From NCBI GenBank assembly GCA_024734495.1, contig JALMQS010000187.1, forward strand, positions 15,989,688-16,053,687: DNA of 64,000 nt. Reading direction: 5' to 3'. A program made the position numbers and the translations under genes. Source of the stretch: Forficula auricularia. Taxonomy: Eukaryota; Arthropoda; Insecta; Dermaptera; Forficulidae. This document shows, one piece after another, positions 23,134 through 34,802 of the stretch (position 1 is the first letter of the stretch; each line of letters starts with the position of its first letter). Below the pieces are notes generated by a model. The model did not search any database. It worked only from the letters and a program-made list of their open reading frames with translations, and was not told where the DNA came from.

Positions 23134-23359
23134 CAGGCCCGTGCCTGGCGGGTGTTCATTGCGTGCGCCGCACGCAGGCGTTCAAATAGCAAGGGATTTT
23201 TTTTATGAGATTAAAATATGAAATTTGTAAAAAAATAATTCAAATCTCATTTATAGTTTTTTTTCACAAATTTCATATTTTAATCTCATAAAAAAATCCC
23301 TTGCGATTTGAACGCCTGCGTGTGGCGCACGCAATAAACACCCGCCAGGCACGGCCCTG
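23134..23359. mobile_element. hAT-type palindromic MITE, 226 bp
   Basis: Ends CAGGCCCGTGCCTGGCGGG and CCCGCCAGGCACGGCCCTG, flanked by a perfect 8-bp duplication gtggtgag (23126-23133, 23360-23367). The whole element is a near-palindrome. Confidence 0.9.
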
Positions 23360-23420
23360 GTGGTGAGTACCCTTAATTTCAAACCTCACTAAAAGAAATG
23401 ATTTCTACTAGGATCTAGAG

Positions 23421-23624
23421 CAGTGATTCTCAACCACTGTGCCGCGGAACTTTAGTGTGCCGCGAGATTCCTGAAGTGTGCGCCACTGCTAGGCCCGAAT
23501 TGAATTTTTTTTTATCAATCAATAAACCAAATAAATTCTATTAATTTATTTTATTGTTAGTGTGCCGTCAAATTTTTAAATTATTAAAAGTGTGCCGTGA
23601 CTAAAAAAAGGTTGAGAATCACTG
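23421..23624. mobile_element. hAT-type MITE, 204 bp
   Basis: Ends CAGTGATTCTCAACC and GGTTGAGAATCACTG, flanked by a perfect 8-bp duplication atctagag (23413-23420, 23625-23632). It splits one tandem-repeat unit; removing it restores the unit. Confidence 0.92.
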
Positions 23625-24030
23625 ATCTAGAGCAATTCTAAATCACTAAGCATGAATATGGCCTGAAATAATTTTTCTGATCGATCCTTCATCCCCTAAA
23701 GAGGGTGACTACGCTTAATTTAAAATTTCGCTAAAAAAATGGCTAGGGCAATTCCAATCACAAAGTATCAATATAGCCTGAAATAAGTTTCTTTATCAAC
23801 CCTTCATTGGGGTGACTAAACTTAATTTAAAATTTCGCTAAAAAATAATGTCTGCTATATTCTAGCATTTGAGAACAATTTCTATAAGCAAGTAAAATTT
23901 TTGATTGCAGGAAAAAGTTTAAATATATATATATTTAAATATAAGTAGGTATCTTATTTAGATTGCGTGCTTGATATTAGCCTGTTTTCTAAAGTATTTA
24001 AAAATGTTTATCCCCATTAATATTAACTAA

Positions 24031-24213
24031 TTGAAATTAACAGTTAACGGTCGTAGGTTTATAGGAGAAATGAAAAAAAATGCTGCTAAGCTTGAATTAC
24101 AAATCGCGATGCAAATTTTACGGTCAAGTGAAAAAATTAATTATCTCAATAGAATTTATGATCTTATTAGGTACGATAGATGGGCGAAGCACGCCTGGCG
24201 GCGTAAGTACTGA
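24031..24213 (+). other. Open frame of unknown meaning
   Basis: The 60-codon frame includes ELQIAMQILRSSEKINYL and ends before a gtaagt. It runs into family-D repeat sequence (cgcctggcggcg), so it is more likely part of an old mobile element than an exon. No family is recognised. Confidence 0.2.
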
Positions 24214-24440
24214 ATTCACTCGAAAATTCTCCATTATTCATTGGTGCTTAAACATTTCTGAGACATGGCGAAAAAAATCTTCAAGCATGATATTTTTACT
24301 TCTTCTGTCAGAATTCTAATACTCACGATAACGAGAACAGAAGATCGTAGAAAGTTAATTCTGGTGCAAAAATGTTTGTATTTCCAAAAAGAAGAAATGA
24401 TTAGATACTGGGGGTTTTAATTTAAGGGATTCCAAGTCAA
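24180..24440 (+). repeat. Copy of dispersed repeat family D
   Basis: Contains gttaattctggtgcaaaaat and gtttgtatttccaaaaag, shared with copies at 37.2, 44.1, 53.3, 56.1 and 59.3 kb (last one minus). Confidence 0.6.
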
Positions 24441-24510
24441 AAATTAAAAAATCGAAACCATTGAATAGCTGTTGCTATTGAGCTTAGATATGTTAGATAA
24501 CTTTATATTA

Positions 24511-24916
24511 TAGTCCAAGAGCTGGTGACACATTTTTGAGTACGGATTTGACCCAACTAGAAATAATGCGTAATAGTACCGTCTATGATAGTTGTACAAG
24601 GAATGGCCAGTCTGGCTGGTCTAAGCAGGTGAACCAGGTACTGCGCATGGTGTGAGTGCGGTAACAAATACATATGTGTTAAACAATATTTTTGACCCAC
24701 AATGAAATTATAAAAATTATAATTTATAGTCAATTATAAACATAATATATTCACTCCAGACAATTTGAGTGGTGGGACGTGGAACCAGACCACCAAAAGT
24801 GTATTTTTACAACATGCAAAAATTAGCATCTACAACTATCATAGACGATACTATTACGCATTATTTCTAGTTGGGTCAAATCCGTACTCAAAAATGTGTC
24901 ACCAGCTCTTGGACTA
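24511..24916. mobile_element. Harbinger-like foldback/MITE with 88-bp arms
   Basis: Inverted repeats 24511-24600 and about 24828-24916 are nearly identical over 88 bp, starting TAGTCCAAGAGCTGGTG. TTA flanks both sides (24508-24510, 24917-24919), matching the 3-bp TWA duplication of PIF/Harbinger elements. The middle of about 225 bp has no transposase. Confidence 0.65.
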
Positions 24917-24919
24917 TTA

Positions 24920-25672
24920 TGGTTGCTCGGACAGTACCTACCAAGTCAAAATAAAATCTAAATTTTTTTTTCGACTAAAATTAAAAATTTTAACACATAA
25001 ATTAATTATTTTAATTTAGATGTTAGCTAACATCATTTTTAATCGGAAATATGAAATAATTTAATTAATAAATATAATAAATAAATGTCTTTTGACTCAA
25101 GTCACGTGATTTATTTATTTTTAAGTAAAGCGGAGTGATATTTTCGATCATTTAGATTTGAATATTTACAAAACCCTGGGTCAGAAAGTTTTTTTTTCTT
25201 TTTCAACGTTACCTCGATAATTTATTTATATAAATAAAAGCTTTTTGTTTTTTTTTCTCATCATACGATTTGGCTAGATTAATCGAAATATATGCTTTCA
25301 GCCAACATTCTCTATTCACTACGTGTTAAAAGTCCGATTTTTAATAATTAATTATACGAAAACCCTTGCCCAGATCACAAAAAATTATTTTATATGTATT
25401 TGTTATGGATTAATAACATTAAAAATTCAGATTTTTAATACAACATTGCCTAAATGTCCGAGCAACCTTAATAGTCTTCATCTTTGTGCCAAGCTTCAAC
25501 TTACCAGATCAAATCTTTGAGAGAAAAATAGCCAAAATTTGCCCAGAAGTCTTGAAAAAGTTTTCATTTTTTTATACCAATATACATATTGAAAATTGAA
25601 ATAGTTAAAGTTAAAAGAGTTCACTCATCATCTGAGGGGAGGTGGTCAAGCAGGGCAACTATACAGAACGGC
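24920..25672. other. No gene recognised
   Basis: AT-rich. The frame at 25323-25520 has no recognisable feature. Confidence 0.4.
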
Positions 25673-25684
25673 AAATTAGAGAGA

Positions 25685-25963
25685 AAGATAAAAGTAAATA
25701 AATATTATATGAAATATTCATTTACCATGAGTTAAGATTTCTAGGTCACTTCTTTCACATTAAAATTAAAAAAATAAAAGAGGTAAATTTTTTCAATATA
25801 TATATTTCGGGCTCTAATCTCATCTTCAGGAAAGTACAGAATTATAACTTCTTTATTAAAAATGTTTCAATAACTCATAGTAAATGAATATTTCATATAA
25901 TATTTATTTACTTTTATTTTGATTAAAGATGTTTCACCTTGAACCAACACCACAATCCCTATT
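25685..25963 (-). mobile_element. HHR element, AUAUAUAU family, 12-bp target duplication
   Basis: Perfect duplication aaattagagaga (25673-25684, 25964-25975). On the minus strand the element begins aatagggattgtggtgttgg and ends ttatttacttttatctt. These are the same two ends as the element at 48031-48425, which fixes the family boundaries. A degenerate hammerhead lies in the middle. Confidence 0.85.
25790..25838 (-). ncRNA. Hammerhead-like motif, AUAU type, weak helix II
   Basis: Minus: CTGAAGA (25829-25823), GAAA (25808-25805), then an ATATATATAT palindrome and T. Helix II is damaged (GAG opposite CCC). CTTTC before the core and GAAAA after the cleavage position keep a helix I of about 4 bp. 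Confidence 0.5.
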
Positions 25964-25975
25964 AAATTAGAGAGA

Positions 25976-26904
25976 CGTCAAAATTGGTAGAAAGAAAATT
26001 CCAATAAAAAAAATTGAAACAGTTGAAAAAAAAACAGTTAAAAAGTTGATAATATGCACATCTTTTAATTTTGTATTAATAATAAAAATATATAAAGGGT
26101 GGCACTATTTTTCCCCAGAGCGGTGCAAGAGCTAGTTCGGATACAATTTTGATTAATTTAAAAAAATATCCCGAGGCCCACTGAACGCCTAAAAATTCCA
26201 TGTTATTATTTAAAACAATTCAATCCAATATAATAATACATTGATAATAAAATTTGAGAGTAAATTGTATATGGTTTAACAAACAAAAGAGATGAGCTTG
26301 TGCTTGTGATTATACTCCACACTCGGGGTCATCTATTCACCCATCCGTGACTTTGACTTATGCCTCTGTTTAAAAGCCGAGGATGCGAACGAAAATTCCT
26401 CGGGCGATTTTCTCCGTAAACCGTTGAACCCATTTCCAACAAACATTGCAATTTTTTTAGCATTCCTCTGCGTCAATGTCATGAATTTATTTTTAACCTG
26501 GAAATCCAGCCATGAATTACCTTTTAAGATATAATTTATTTTAAGCTTATTCCTAATATAATGTATATTTCTAACTATTACTACAATTACCATGATCAGA
26601 AACAGTAAATTTATGTTTGGGAGTAAACATCCAAATGTGGACGCAGTACTGTCTAGATCAGACTAGGTAGAGTAAAAAAGAACCATGAAAAAAAATATCT
26701 AGGACAGCTTCTTAGCAATGATGATAGGGATAAAATACCAAATTGAACACCGGATAAAAAAGTTATAATTGTAGGCAATATCTATAATTATTCAGTATTT
26801 TAATTTTTATAATTGTCTTAATATTTATTTTTTATTTAATATCTAATTGGAGTTGAAAGTGAAAACTTTCCCAAGACGCTCCTCAAATAACGGGGAAGGG
26901 ATGA
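25976..26904. other. No gene recognised
   Basis: 26100-26215 has a fragment resembling the 441-1063 family. The 86-codon minus frame at 26333-26593 has mixed composition but no motif. Confidence 0.35.
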
Positions 26905-27178
26905 GAAATGATTTATAGTTTAAAAAAACAAAAAAAAAAAACGCCTTTGTCAGTAACGCACTAAAAAGTATAAAATAATGTAATAAACTTTTTTTGTTCA
27001 ATATCTAAGTCAAAATGCGTGGGGCGCTTCTTTGAGAAGCATATCTACTTTTAGTGCTTTTTGACTTAGTTATTGAACATAAAAAAGTTTATTACATTAT
27101 TTTATACTTTTTAGTGCGTTACTGAAAAAATCGTTTTTTTTTTAGTTTTTTTAAACTATAACTTATTTTTTTACTTTT
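26905..27178. repeat. Foldback repeat, arms about 115 bp
   Basis: 26905-27020 pairs with 27060-27178; both contain taaactttttttgttcaata-like and ttagtgcgttact sequences. Confidence 0.75.
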
Positions 27179-27249
27179 TAGTCTTAAAATGGGTACAATT
27201 CTTCTACTCGTATATAAACTAAAACTAAATTTGACAAGGGTCTAGTATA

Positions 27250-27610
27250 TTTTTCCCAATTTCGCCCCCTTCCAGGTTATTTTGTATTTTTACCTTTCTG
27301 GAGACCCACAGATGATGTATCCAAATTTTGATTGAGTTTGGATCAAAGAGGCTATAATTTCAAAATTTCGGCCCCCCTGGTTAATTTTTGTATTTTTACC
27401 CTTCTGGGGGCCCACAGATGATGTATCAAAATTTTGGTTGAGTTTGGATCAAAGAGGCTATACTTTCAAAATTTCGCCCCTCCCCCTGGTTAATTTTTGT
27501 ATTTTTACCCTTCTGGGAGGCCATAGATGATGTATACACATTTTGGTTGAGTTTGAATCATAGGAGGCTATAATTTTAAAATGTCGCCCCCCTGGTTAAT
27601 TTAATTTAAA
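27250..27610 (+). repeat. Tandem repeat, unit 106-109 bp, with C-runs
   Basis: tatttttacc recurs at 27285, 27391 and 27500. Each unit has a cttctggnggcccacagatg segment, a ggttgagtttggatcaaag segment and a C-run. It is the same repeat as at 33.0, 37.7, 50.4 and 14.0 kb. Confidence 0.85.
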
Positions 27611-27799
27611 ATTATTGTATTGTCACCTGAATTACATATACATCCAAAGTTTCAAATCGATACGACAATAATTATAGAAGTAGGATAAAATCAACATTCT
27701 AGATCGACATACATACAAGTGAAGCTAATATAAAATGTTTAATAAAGAGAAATCAATGAGGTTGTTCTCTGCTTGATATAAATATACATATATAAAGAA

Positions 27800-29357
27800 T
27801 ATAAATAAATAAATATATAATGAGGCATTCCACGTCAAATCGGACGGTTTTAAAAATTTTAATTTTTGATTTCCTTCATTTTGTTGACATTTTTTAGTAC
27901 CCATCAAAAAACTCTTCCTGGTAAATTTTGGAATTTGTTTGATCACCGGTTTAAAAGATATTACTATTATACTATACAATTATTTGTTCGTGTTCAATAA
28001 ATAATTAAAATTAACTATGTGTTAATCACAAAAATAAAAGTTTCAACAGCTTCATTACTAATACATATATTATTAATTAAATCTACTAATAAAACATATA
28101 GGAAATCTGTAAGTTATGAAACCATCATCAGTTTACTATTTTTAAATATATAAGCATTTAATACAAGAAAAATATTTCCACGACCTTCCTTCTGTTCTTT
28201 GGTTTCTTGCGTATCGGAATTCAGACAGATAGACTGAAGAAAATATGATTGAAAATGATTTTTCCCCAATTTCCGGCATTTGTTAAGCAGAAATAATCAA
28301 AAAATAAATTGAAAATTCGGTCATTGTTCCAGTGTTTCCGAAAATGCTTCGCATTTTGAGTCTAGTTTCATCTCAAGTCATTGATCTGTTAGAATTGATG
28401 TTAGCACTTCGAGTGGTAATGAAATCTGTCTGATCTGACGTGTGAATCATTCAAGGAAAAATCGCTTGGGAAACCTGAGACAGTTTTACAGGCAACGAAC
28501 AAGCCAAGCGACAAGAGAAGATATCAATAAAAAGAAGAATGCCAACATGATCGACAACATTTATTGAACATTTATGACACACTAAGAAGAAGAAAAAGAG
28601 TTAAGAATTTTAAAAGAAAATTGATTCCTTTGGAGATTTAGATTTTTACTTTACCATATTTAAGGTAGTTCTTTCACAAATGCAAAAATTTAAGAAGTCT
28701 TCGAAACTTGGAATATAAGTCATTAAAAGCATAATAAACACACTGTTAAAATTTTAAGACGATTTACTACACCAAACATGAAATTATCAAAAAGATCGAA
28801 GAGTACATACAGTTTTAAAAACAAGATTAAAATTTTCAAACTCAAAAACCGCATATAAAAACACTTAAATAATTTGTTTGTATTTTTTTTCTAAAAAGTA
28901 TGTAAAAAAAACAAACATTTCAAAAAAATTGTATTTATTTGGACCATTTTTGAAGAAGTTATGAGCGAAAAACCGAAATTTGATATCTTTTAAACGGGTC
29001 ATCAAAAAAATTTCAAAATTATTAGGAAGAGTTTTTTGATGGGTACTAAATAATGTCAAAAAATGAAGGAAATCAAAAATTGAAATTTTTCAAACCGTCC
29101 GATTTGGCGTGGAATGACCCAATCGTATGTATTGTTTGGTTGAGAATACAACAAATTTATTAATAAAATTTTGTATAGACATCTTGAGCAGGTATATGTA
29201 CAAAATTTCAAAAAATCATCTCAGAAGAGGTGGTTCCAAATTCCATTACAAGATTCTACACAGGCAAATAGAAAAAGCGAAAGAGACGCAAGCAATTTAA
29301 ATAAAAGCTTGTAATATTAAATTAATATTTTTTGACTTAGTTATTAATTGCATCTAA
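27800..29357. repeat. Foldback family Z, copy 1
   Basis: 27808-27960 (ggcattccacgtcaaatcgg) is the inverse of 28950-29115 (ccgatttggcgtggaatg). The segment 28785-29357 is nearly identical to 36210-36797. The centre (27976-28780) differs from copy 2 and includes unrecognised sequence. Confidence 0.75.
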
Positions 29358-31287
29358 TAGATAATAATTCGAAAAAATTAAAAATGAAATTTTTTACATA
29401 TGGTAGATTGGGAAAGGGTGGAAAAATGATCATTATTTTTTTTTCATTGAAGGACTTTCACCATTTTGATGAAAAACTAATATTTGTTAGAATAATATTT
29501 TCGGAGTAACTTAAAAAAATTGAAATTATTTACCTAGTAGTTTTGATAAAAAATAAAAAAAAAACATATTTGGGCGATTATTTTTAGTGGAGGGGATATA
29601 AGATCAATGACTTGGAAACGATCCATTCCATTCATAAAGAACATATATTAGTGTGAGAAGTACAGTCACGTTAAAAAAACATAACCTAAAATTTTAGCAA
29701 CGTTCATATTTATAGAGTGGTTACGAGGCTAAATTTTTTTGTGTGGATTGTCGCGAAAGAACTACCTTAAATCATAGGGTTATTGAAAATCTAAGCATTA
29801 CAAGATTTGGGGCACTGCTATATGAATATAACCTAAATTCATAAAGTTTACATTAACTTAAAGCTTTTAAATAAACCCATACGACCCCACACCCCACCAA
29901 CCCTATCTCATTCAACTCCACTAACCCCACCCCAAACAGATGAACGGGTTTCTTTTTCTAATTTTGGAGTCTCACTGAATTTTGCAAAAAAATGAAAACA
30001 AATAATTAAAAATGTAAATTTGGGCTTCTTGATTCTCACATTATTCATTTAAATAATAATTTTAACATAAAGTAATTATATAAAAATCAGCCTAGCTAAA
30101 TCAAGGTAGTAATTAAAATAGTCAATCGTGTACGAAAAGAAATATCTTTTTCAACTTTTTTTTTAAAAGGTAAAATTCGTAAATCTGATGAGGGAAATAA
30201 CATTCCAATTATAATTATTATTAATATTATTATTTTAGAAATTGTTTTTTTTATTATTTTTATTATTATCTAATATTCTAAATTAGGTATAATTCTGACT
30301 GGTCATGTTCATTTAGGTGAATTTATTGTAAATGTGGTGACTAGGGGGGGGGGGTAACGCCCCCAAATTAATAACCATTCATTTTTATATTTTTTTGATT
30401 TCATTGTATTTTTAAAATACATTGGAGGAAAGTCCTCACATTTTGGGGATGTGGGTTTAAACTTCTAGCGGCTAGGAGACAAAGCACCCTAGTGATAAAT
30501 TTAAATATGATAAACTATTCTAAATTTATTTATTTAAACACCTGTTTGTATGTTTATTCGTTTCCCTATAACGACACGTGAAAATCTAAATTACAAATTT
30601 GCATTTTTCTTTTTGCTTATGGTATTTAGAAATGTCTGTAACGTGGAGAGATTATTTTCAAGAATTTCTATCCGGATTTGAATACCCTCGATAATTCAGA
30701 AAATAAAAATTTTAAAAAGTTTGTTCTAGAGTCAAAATATTTAAATTTATGAATCAATGAACTGTTTATATTTTGGGCTTTTTCTGTCTTCTGGTTGAAA
30801 AATGCAGAAAATCGTAAAAAATCAAAACATGTTGCCACGTTTCAACAGTGAATTTGAGGTGTTTTCGAAATAAATAATTTTTCTTGGCCTTATTAATTTT
30901 TATCGAGGAATCAGTGCACACGAATCCCTTTGAATTTTCGTACACAGTTCCGTCAATACTTAAGGGAGTTCGAGACTGCTTATCTATCTAGTTGATTTTC
31001 GAAAAAATCTTTTGTATTTCTCCAGAGTGACAACGTCTAGATACCAAATTTTTTAATAAAAAAATTGTTAATAATGAGGTTAATTTCGAATAAAAATCTT
31101 TGCTTTGATAATATTATTAAAAATAATATTGAGATAAATTTTTTTTCATTATAAAAACATTTATTTAACACAAAAACTATTTCAAGAAATAAAAAAATTG
31201 AAAGTTTTTGCGGAGAGTAGCAGAATTTTTATATATTGAAGGAGACAATAAAAGAGTGTGTCTTCTGCTGGAATTATAAATTTTATT

Positions 31288-31345
31288 TATTTATAAAGAG
31301 ACTATAGTTTCGAGGGCTTTGCCCTCTTCATCAGTCTATTACAAT
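31288..31345 (-). ncRNA. Hammerhead-like ribozyme, ACUAUAGU family, left arm
   Basis: Minus: CTGATGA (31334-31328), an extra A, perfect GAGGGC-AAA-GCCCTC helix II, GAAA (31311-31308), ACTATAGT and GTC (31302-31300). Helix I begins with GA/TC next to the core. All conserved positions are present. Confidence 0.75.
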
Positions 31346-31412
31346 GTATTCACAGGAATTAATTTATGAATTAATAATAAATACTAATTCATAAATTAAT
31401 TCCTGTGAATAC

Positions 31413-31468
31413 ATTGTAATAGACTGATGAAGAGGGCAAAGCCCTCGAAACTATAGTCTCGTTATAAA
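31413..31468 (+). ncRNA. Hammerhead-like ribozyme, ACUAUAGU family, right arm
   Basis: CTGATGA (31424-31430), an extra A, GAGGGC-AAA-GCCCTC, GAAA (31447-31450), ACTATAGT and GTC (31456-31458), predicted cleavage after 31458. Helix I: TAATAGA before the core pairs TCGTTA after the site, with one bulged A and a T-G pair. Confidence 0.78.
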
Positions 31469-32869
31469 TAAATAAAATTTATAATTCCAGCAGAAGACAC
31501 ACTTTCTTATTGTCTCCTTCAAGAAATAAAGTTGGAATTCTATACTAGTGTTTTTGTTATATTCTGTTGGCTGCAAATAATTTTTTATTTTTACATTTAT
31601 GAATAACTGTTTAACTAGACTGTCAAATCTATTGAAAAATATATAATTCGATTCATAAAAGTTGAATTATTGATCTGTATAAATTTCTTTAAAATGGTAT
31701 AATTTGTATAGAAGTTATAGCCCTTTTAAAAAGCTCGGTCCATTTACTTCCATGTTAAAAGGACAATTTAAAATAATTTATTTCTCGGTAATGGGACAGA
31801 CGATCAACTACAAATTTCGGTAATAAATATTTAATGCATCAATGATTCGATGGTCAAAATATGAAAATTTTCTTATAAAAATGATAAACAGTCCCGAACC
31901 TCCTTAAAAAAAGAGTACCTAAAATTTCAACGGATTTTTAATGTTATTAAATATAATTTTTTTATAATTCGATCACTATAAGTCTAAATATAGTAATGTC
32001 CCATAAGGATAAGTGATAATTTATAAATTGATTTATATCCAGAATTTCTTAAAATTTTGCAAGGATTTTTCATAAATATTTATCAATTTCCAAAGTTTAA
32101 AAAAAATCTGATTGCAATCGTTTAGGGGGTCAACTCCCTTAATAAGCTGAACTTTGGTATATAAGTTTATTTAATAATTTAAACCTTTTGGACAAGTTTC
32201 AGCGGAAAAAATTGCCAATTCATAAAAAAAGTTGTAGAAAAGCGTACAGAGTCTTGAAAATTTATTCACTTTTCTTACAATTTTTTTTTTAAGATTCAAA
32301 GAAAAAGAAAGATATTTAACAGGAAGTGGTACAATTTTTTTCTCATTAATGTATTTACTTTTTGATTGATATAAATCCTTTCTTGAATTTTGATTGAATC
32401 TAACTGTGTCAATAGAACCGGATCGCAAATGGCAAAGGGTAATTTTGATTTGGATTAAAAAAAAAAAAAAAGAAGATTTTTCTTTTATCCATTCTCGTTG
32501 GCTATCATCAGCAGCAATAACAATAACAATAGAGAGAGAGACTGAGATGGATTGGAATCAATGTTTAATTGCGATTGGGATGGGAAGTGGATCGAAACAG
32601 CTGTCAAACAAATAACTGTTTTTGGCTGGATCGTTTGATCGTAGGTCTTGAGCTAATCCTTAAGGACAGAAGGCAGATGCCTCCGGAATCTGATACGAGG
32701 GATCTAATCTACTTGAATCGATCTTACCAGTGATTCATTCTATACTATACTATATATTATGTTTGTATAACAAGCACATACTCAGAAATTTTTCTGAGAA
32801 GGGAGAAGGAGGCATTTTAAATTAAAATTAAAAAAAAAAATAAGCTGACGTGTTCTGATGTGGCCATCC

Positions 32870-33535
32870 ACTTGACTTTACCATACAACCTGGCCCCTCA
32901 CTTAATATTTAATAAAATTATTTATAATCATGTAGGGGTGGGGGGTTAGTTTTTGCATTTTTAGAGTCCTGGGACCCACTGATTATGTATACAAAATTTG
33001 GTTGAGTTTGGTAAATGGCAAAGATTTTTATTTTTTGACCCCCCCCCCATTTCTGGTAGTTAGTTTTTGCATATTTAGACTTCTTGGGACCCACTGATTA
33101 TGTATACAAAATTTGGTTGAGTTTGCTCAAATGACCTAGATTTTTAATTTTTAACCCCCCTCCCTCGACCCCCCTTAATTTTGGGTTGATTTGCACCAAA
33201 ATCTAATCAGCTCTTAATCTCAATGGACCAAAATTACGTGTGAAATTTGGTTTCGATATTTACACTAGTTTTTGAGCTAGCTCGTACACAAATTTGGTAA
33301 CGCACAGACTAACTAACAGACATTTTGACAAAACAATTATTATCTCAAAAAATATAATTTTTTCGATGTTCACTTATTAGAGCTTTTTTGTAGACCGAAA
33401 TGCCATGGTTCCGCTCAATTTTTTTAATCGAAATAGTTTCAGCCGTTTTTGAGATATTTTGAAAAAAAGAAGGAAAAAAACCACTTTTTTCATGCACGAT
33501 TACAATACTTGACCATACCCTGTATGGTAAAGTAA
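32870..33535 (+). repeat. Repeat with actttaccatac ends, first of a tandem pair
   Basis: Starts near gactttaccatacaacctgg and ends catgcacgattacaatactt then accctgtatggtaaagt. Contains two C-run/tttttgcat units at 32940-33170 and a 3' part with taacagacattttgacaaaa. The second copy follows directly. Confidence 0.75.
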
Positions 33536-33539
33536 TAAA

Positions 33540-34635
33540 CTAATGTGCCATACACATGACTTTACCATACACTTGAGTCCTCTCTTATATTTAACAAGCT
33601 GCTCTAGGGGTGCCTTTGGCACTACTTCTGCACCCAGGCCCCCAGACGGGTTGCCCTGGCGGGCAGCGTCTCGAGACGGCCAAAAGTTTTTTATATTTAT
33701 TTAACGCATTGGCTAAGCATGACAGTTATCTGACCAATCAGAATCGTTCTAATAATTTAACCCTTTGCCATTGGCTATGCACTGGCTAATCAGATCGTAA
33801 GGATCATACAAACATTTATACATACTTTTCCATTTTATATATATATAGATATTAAATTAAAATAATTTATAATTATTTACGAAAGAACTCCCCCCCATTA
33901 ATTTTGGGCCCATTGGTAATTAATAATATCTCTTTTTAATTATGAGATTATTTTATTAGAAATATCAGTTTTCTTCGATTTTTGTTTGAGAAATTTTTAA
34001 ACCCCCCCCCCCTTTTTTTTGTAAATATCAATTTCACATAGTGAGACATTTTAATTAGGTTATAAAGGGTTTATATATGCAAAATTTTCTACAAATCGAT
34101 TAAAGGATCTACAACTTCTATTGATAGTTTTATTTTTTTGAACCCTCCCCCCCCAATTTTGGCTCCCGAAGAAAATATTAAGTCTCTTTTTTATTATAGG
34201 TTTATTTTATAGTATATTTCATTTTTCTTGTTTTTTTAGTTTGAAAATCTTATAATTTTAAATTTTTGCCCCCCGGCCCCTTAATTTTGGGTTCGATTTC
34301 AACCTAAATCTAATCAGCTCTTAATCTCAATGCACCAAAACTACATGTGAAATTTCGTTTTGATATTCACACTAGTTTTTGAGTTAGTGCGTCCACAATA
34401 ATTTGATAACGCAGAGGCTAGCGTACTAACAGACATTTTGACAAAATAATTAATATCTCGAAAAATATCATTTTTAGGGCTTGTAGACCGAAAATGCCAT
34501 GGTTTTGTCCAATTTTTTTAATCAAAATAGTTTTAACCGTTTTTTAGATATTTTGAAAAAAAGAATCAAAAAACCACTTTTTTCATGCACGATTACAATA
34601 CTTGACTATACCCTGTATGGTAAAGTAATAATAAT
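33540..34635 (+). repeat. Second copy of the tandem pair
   Basis: Starts catgactttaccatacactt, ends with the same catgcacgattacaatactt then ccctgtatggtaaagt. It is longer than copy 1 (extra material at 33580-34250, including a GC-rich piece at 33600-33680). 34260-34630 matches 33180-33530. A partial third copy is at 63540-64000. Confidence 0.75.
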
Positions 34636-34802
34636 TGAGTTATGTATGAATAGTCAGACCGGAAGTTGATTTGATCTTCACTTACACTATTAGATGAAGT
34701 GAAACGATTCTCAGAGAAAATGAGGACTGAGGCAGTTTCTTGTTACTTTTTCAGAGATGGCAATGAAAAAATTTTAGCTATATATTAATATAAAAATATT
34801 GA

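Larger units (their letters stand above)
22905..23865 (+). repeat. Diverged tandem repeat, unit about 98-129 bp
   Basis: The landmark cttaatttaaaatttc recurs at 22911, 23009, 23372 (as cttaatttc), 23713 and 23821. After subtracting the two hAT insertions, spacings are about 98, 129, 129 and 108. Units also share gattctagagcaattcta and atatggcctgaaataa. Confidence 0.8.
31194..31517 (+). mobile_element. HHR foldback element, ACUAUAGU family, both ribozymes intact
   Basis: Arms about 31236-31375 and 31381-31522 are near-perfect inverted complements ending in the ttgaaggagac/gtctccttcaa repeats. ttcaagaaataaa occurs at 31181-31193 and 31518-31530, a 10-13 bp duplication (its first bases overlap the element end). 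Each arm carries a hammerhead with intact core. Confidence 0.88.
29358..32869. other. AT-rich stretch with old repeats, no gene
   Basis: Apart from the HHR element at 31194-31517, only relics were seen: a family-D-like piece at 30560-30860, a C-rich patch at 29880-29935 and a G11 run at 30343-30353. Open frames are low-complexity. Confidence 0.4.

Noticed and set aside
24043..24206. Exon ending at cggc|gtaagt
   Set aside because: The 3' end overlaps family-D repeat sequence also seen at 37.0 and 43.7 kb, and the phase does not connect to exons B or C.
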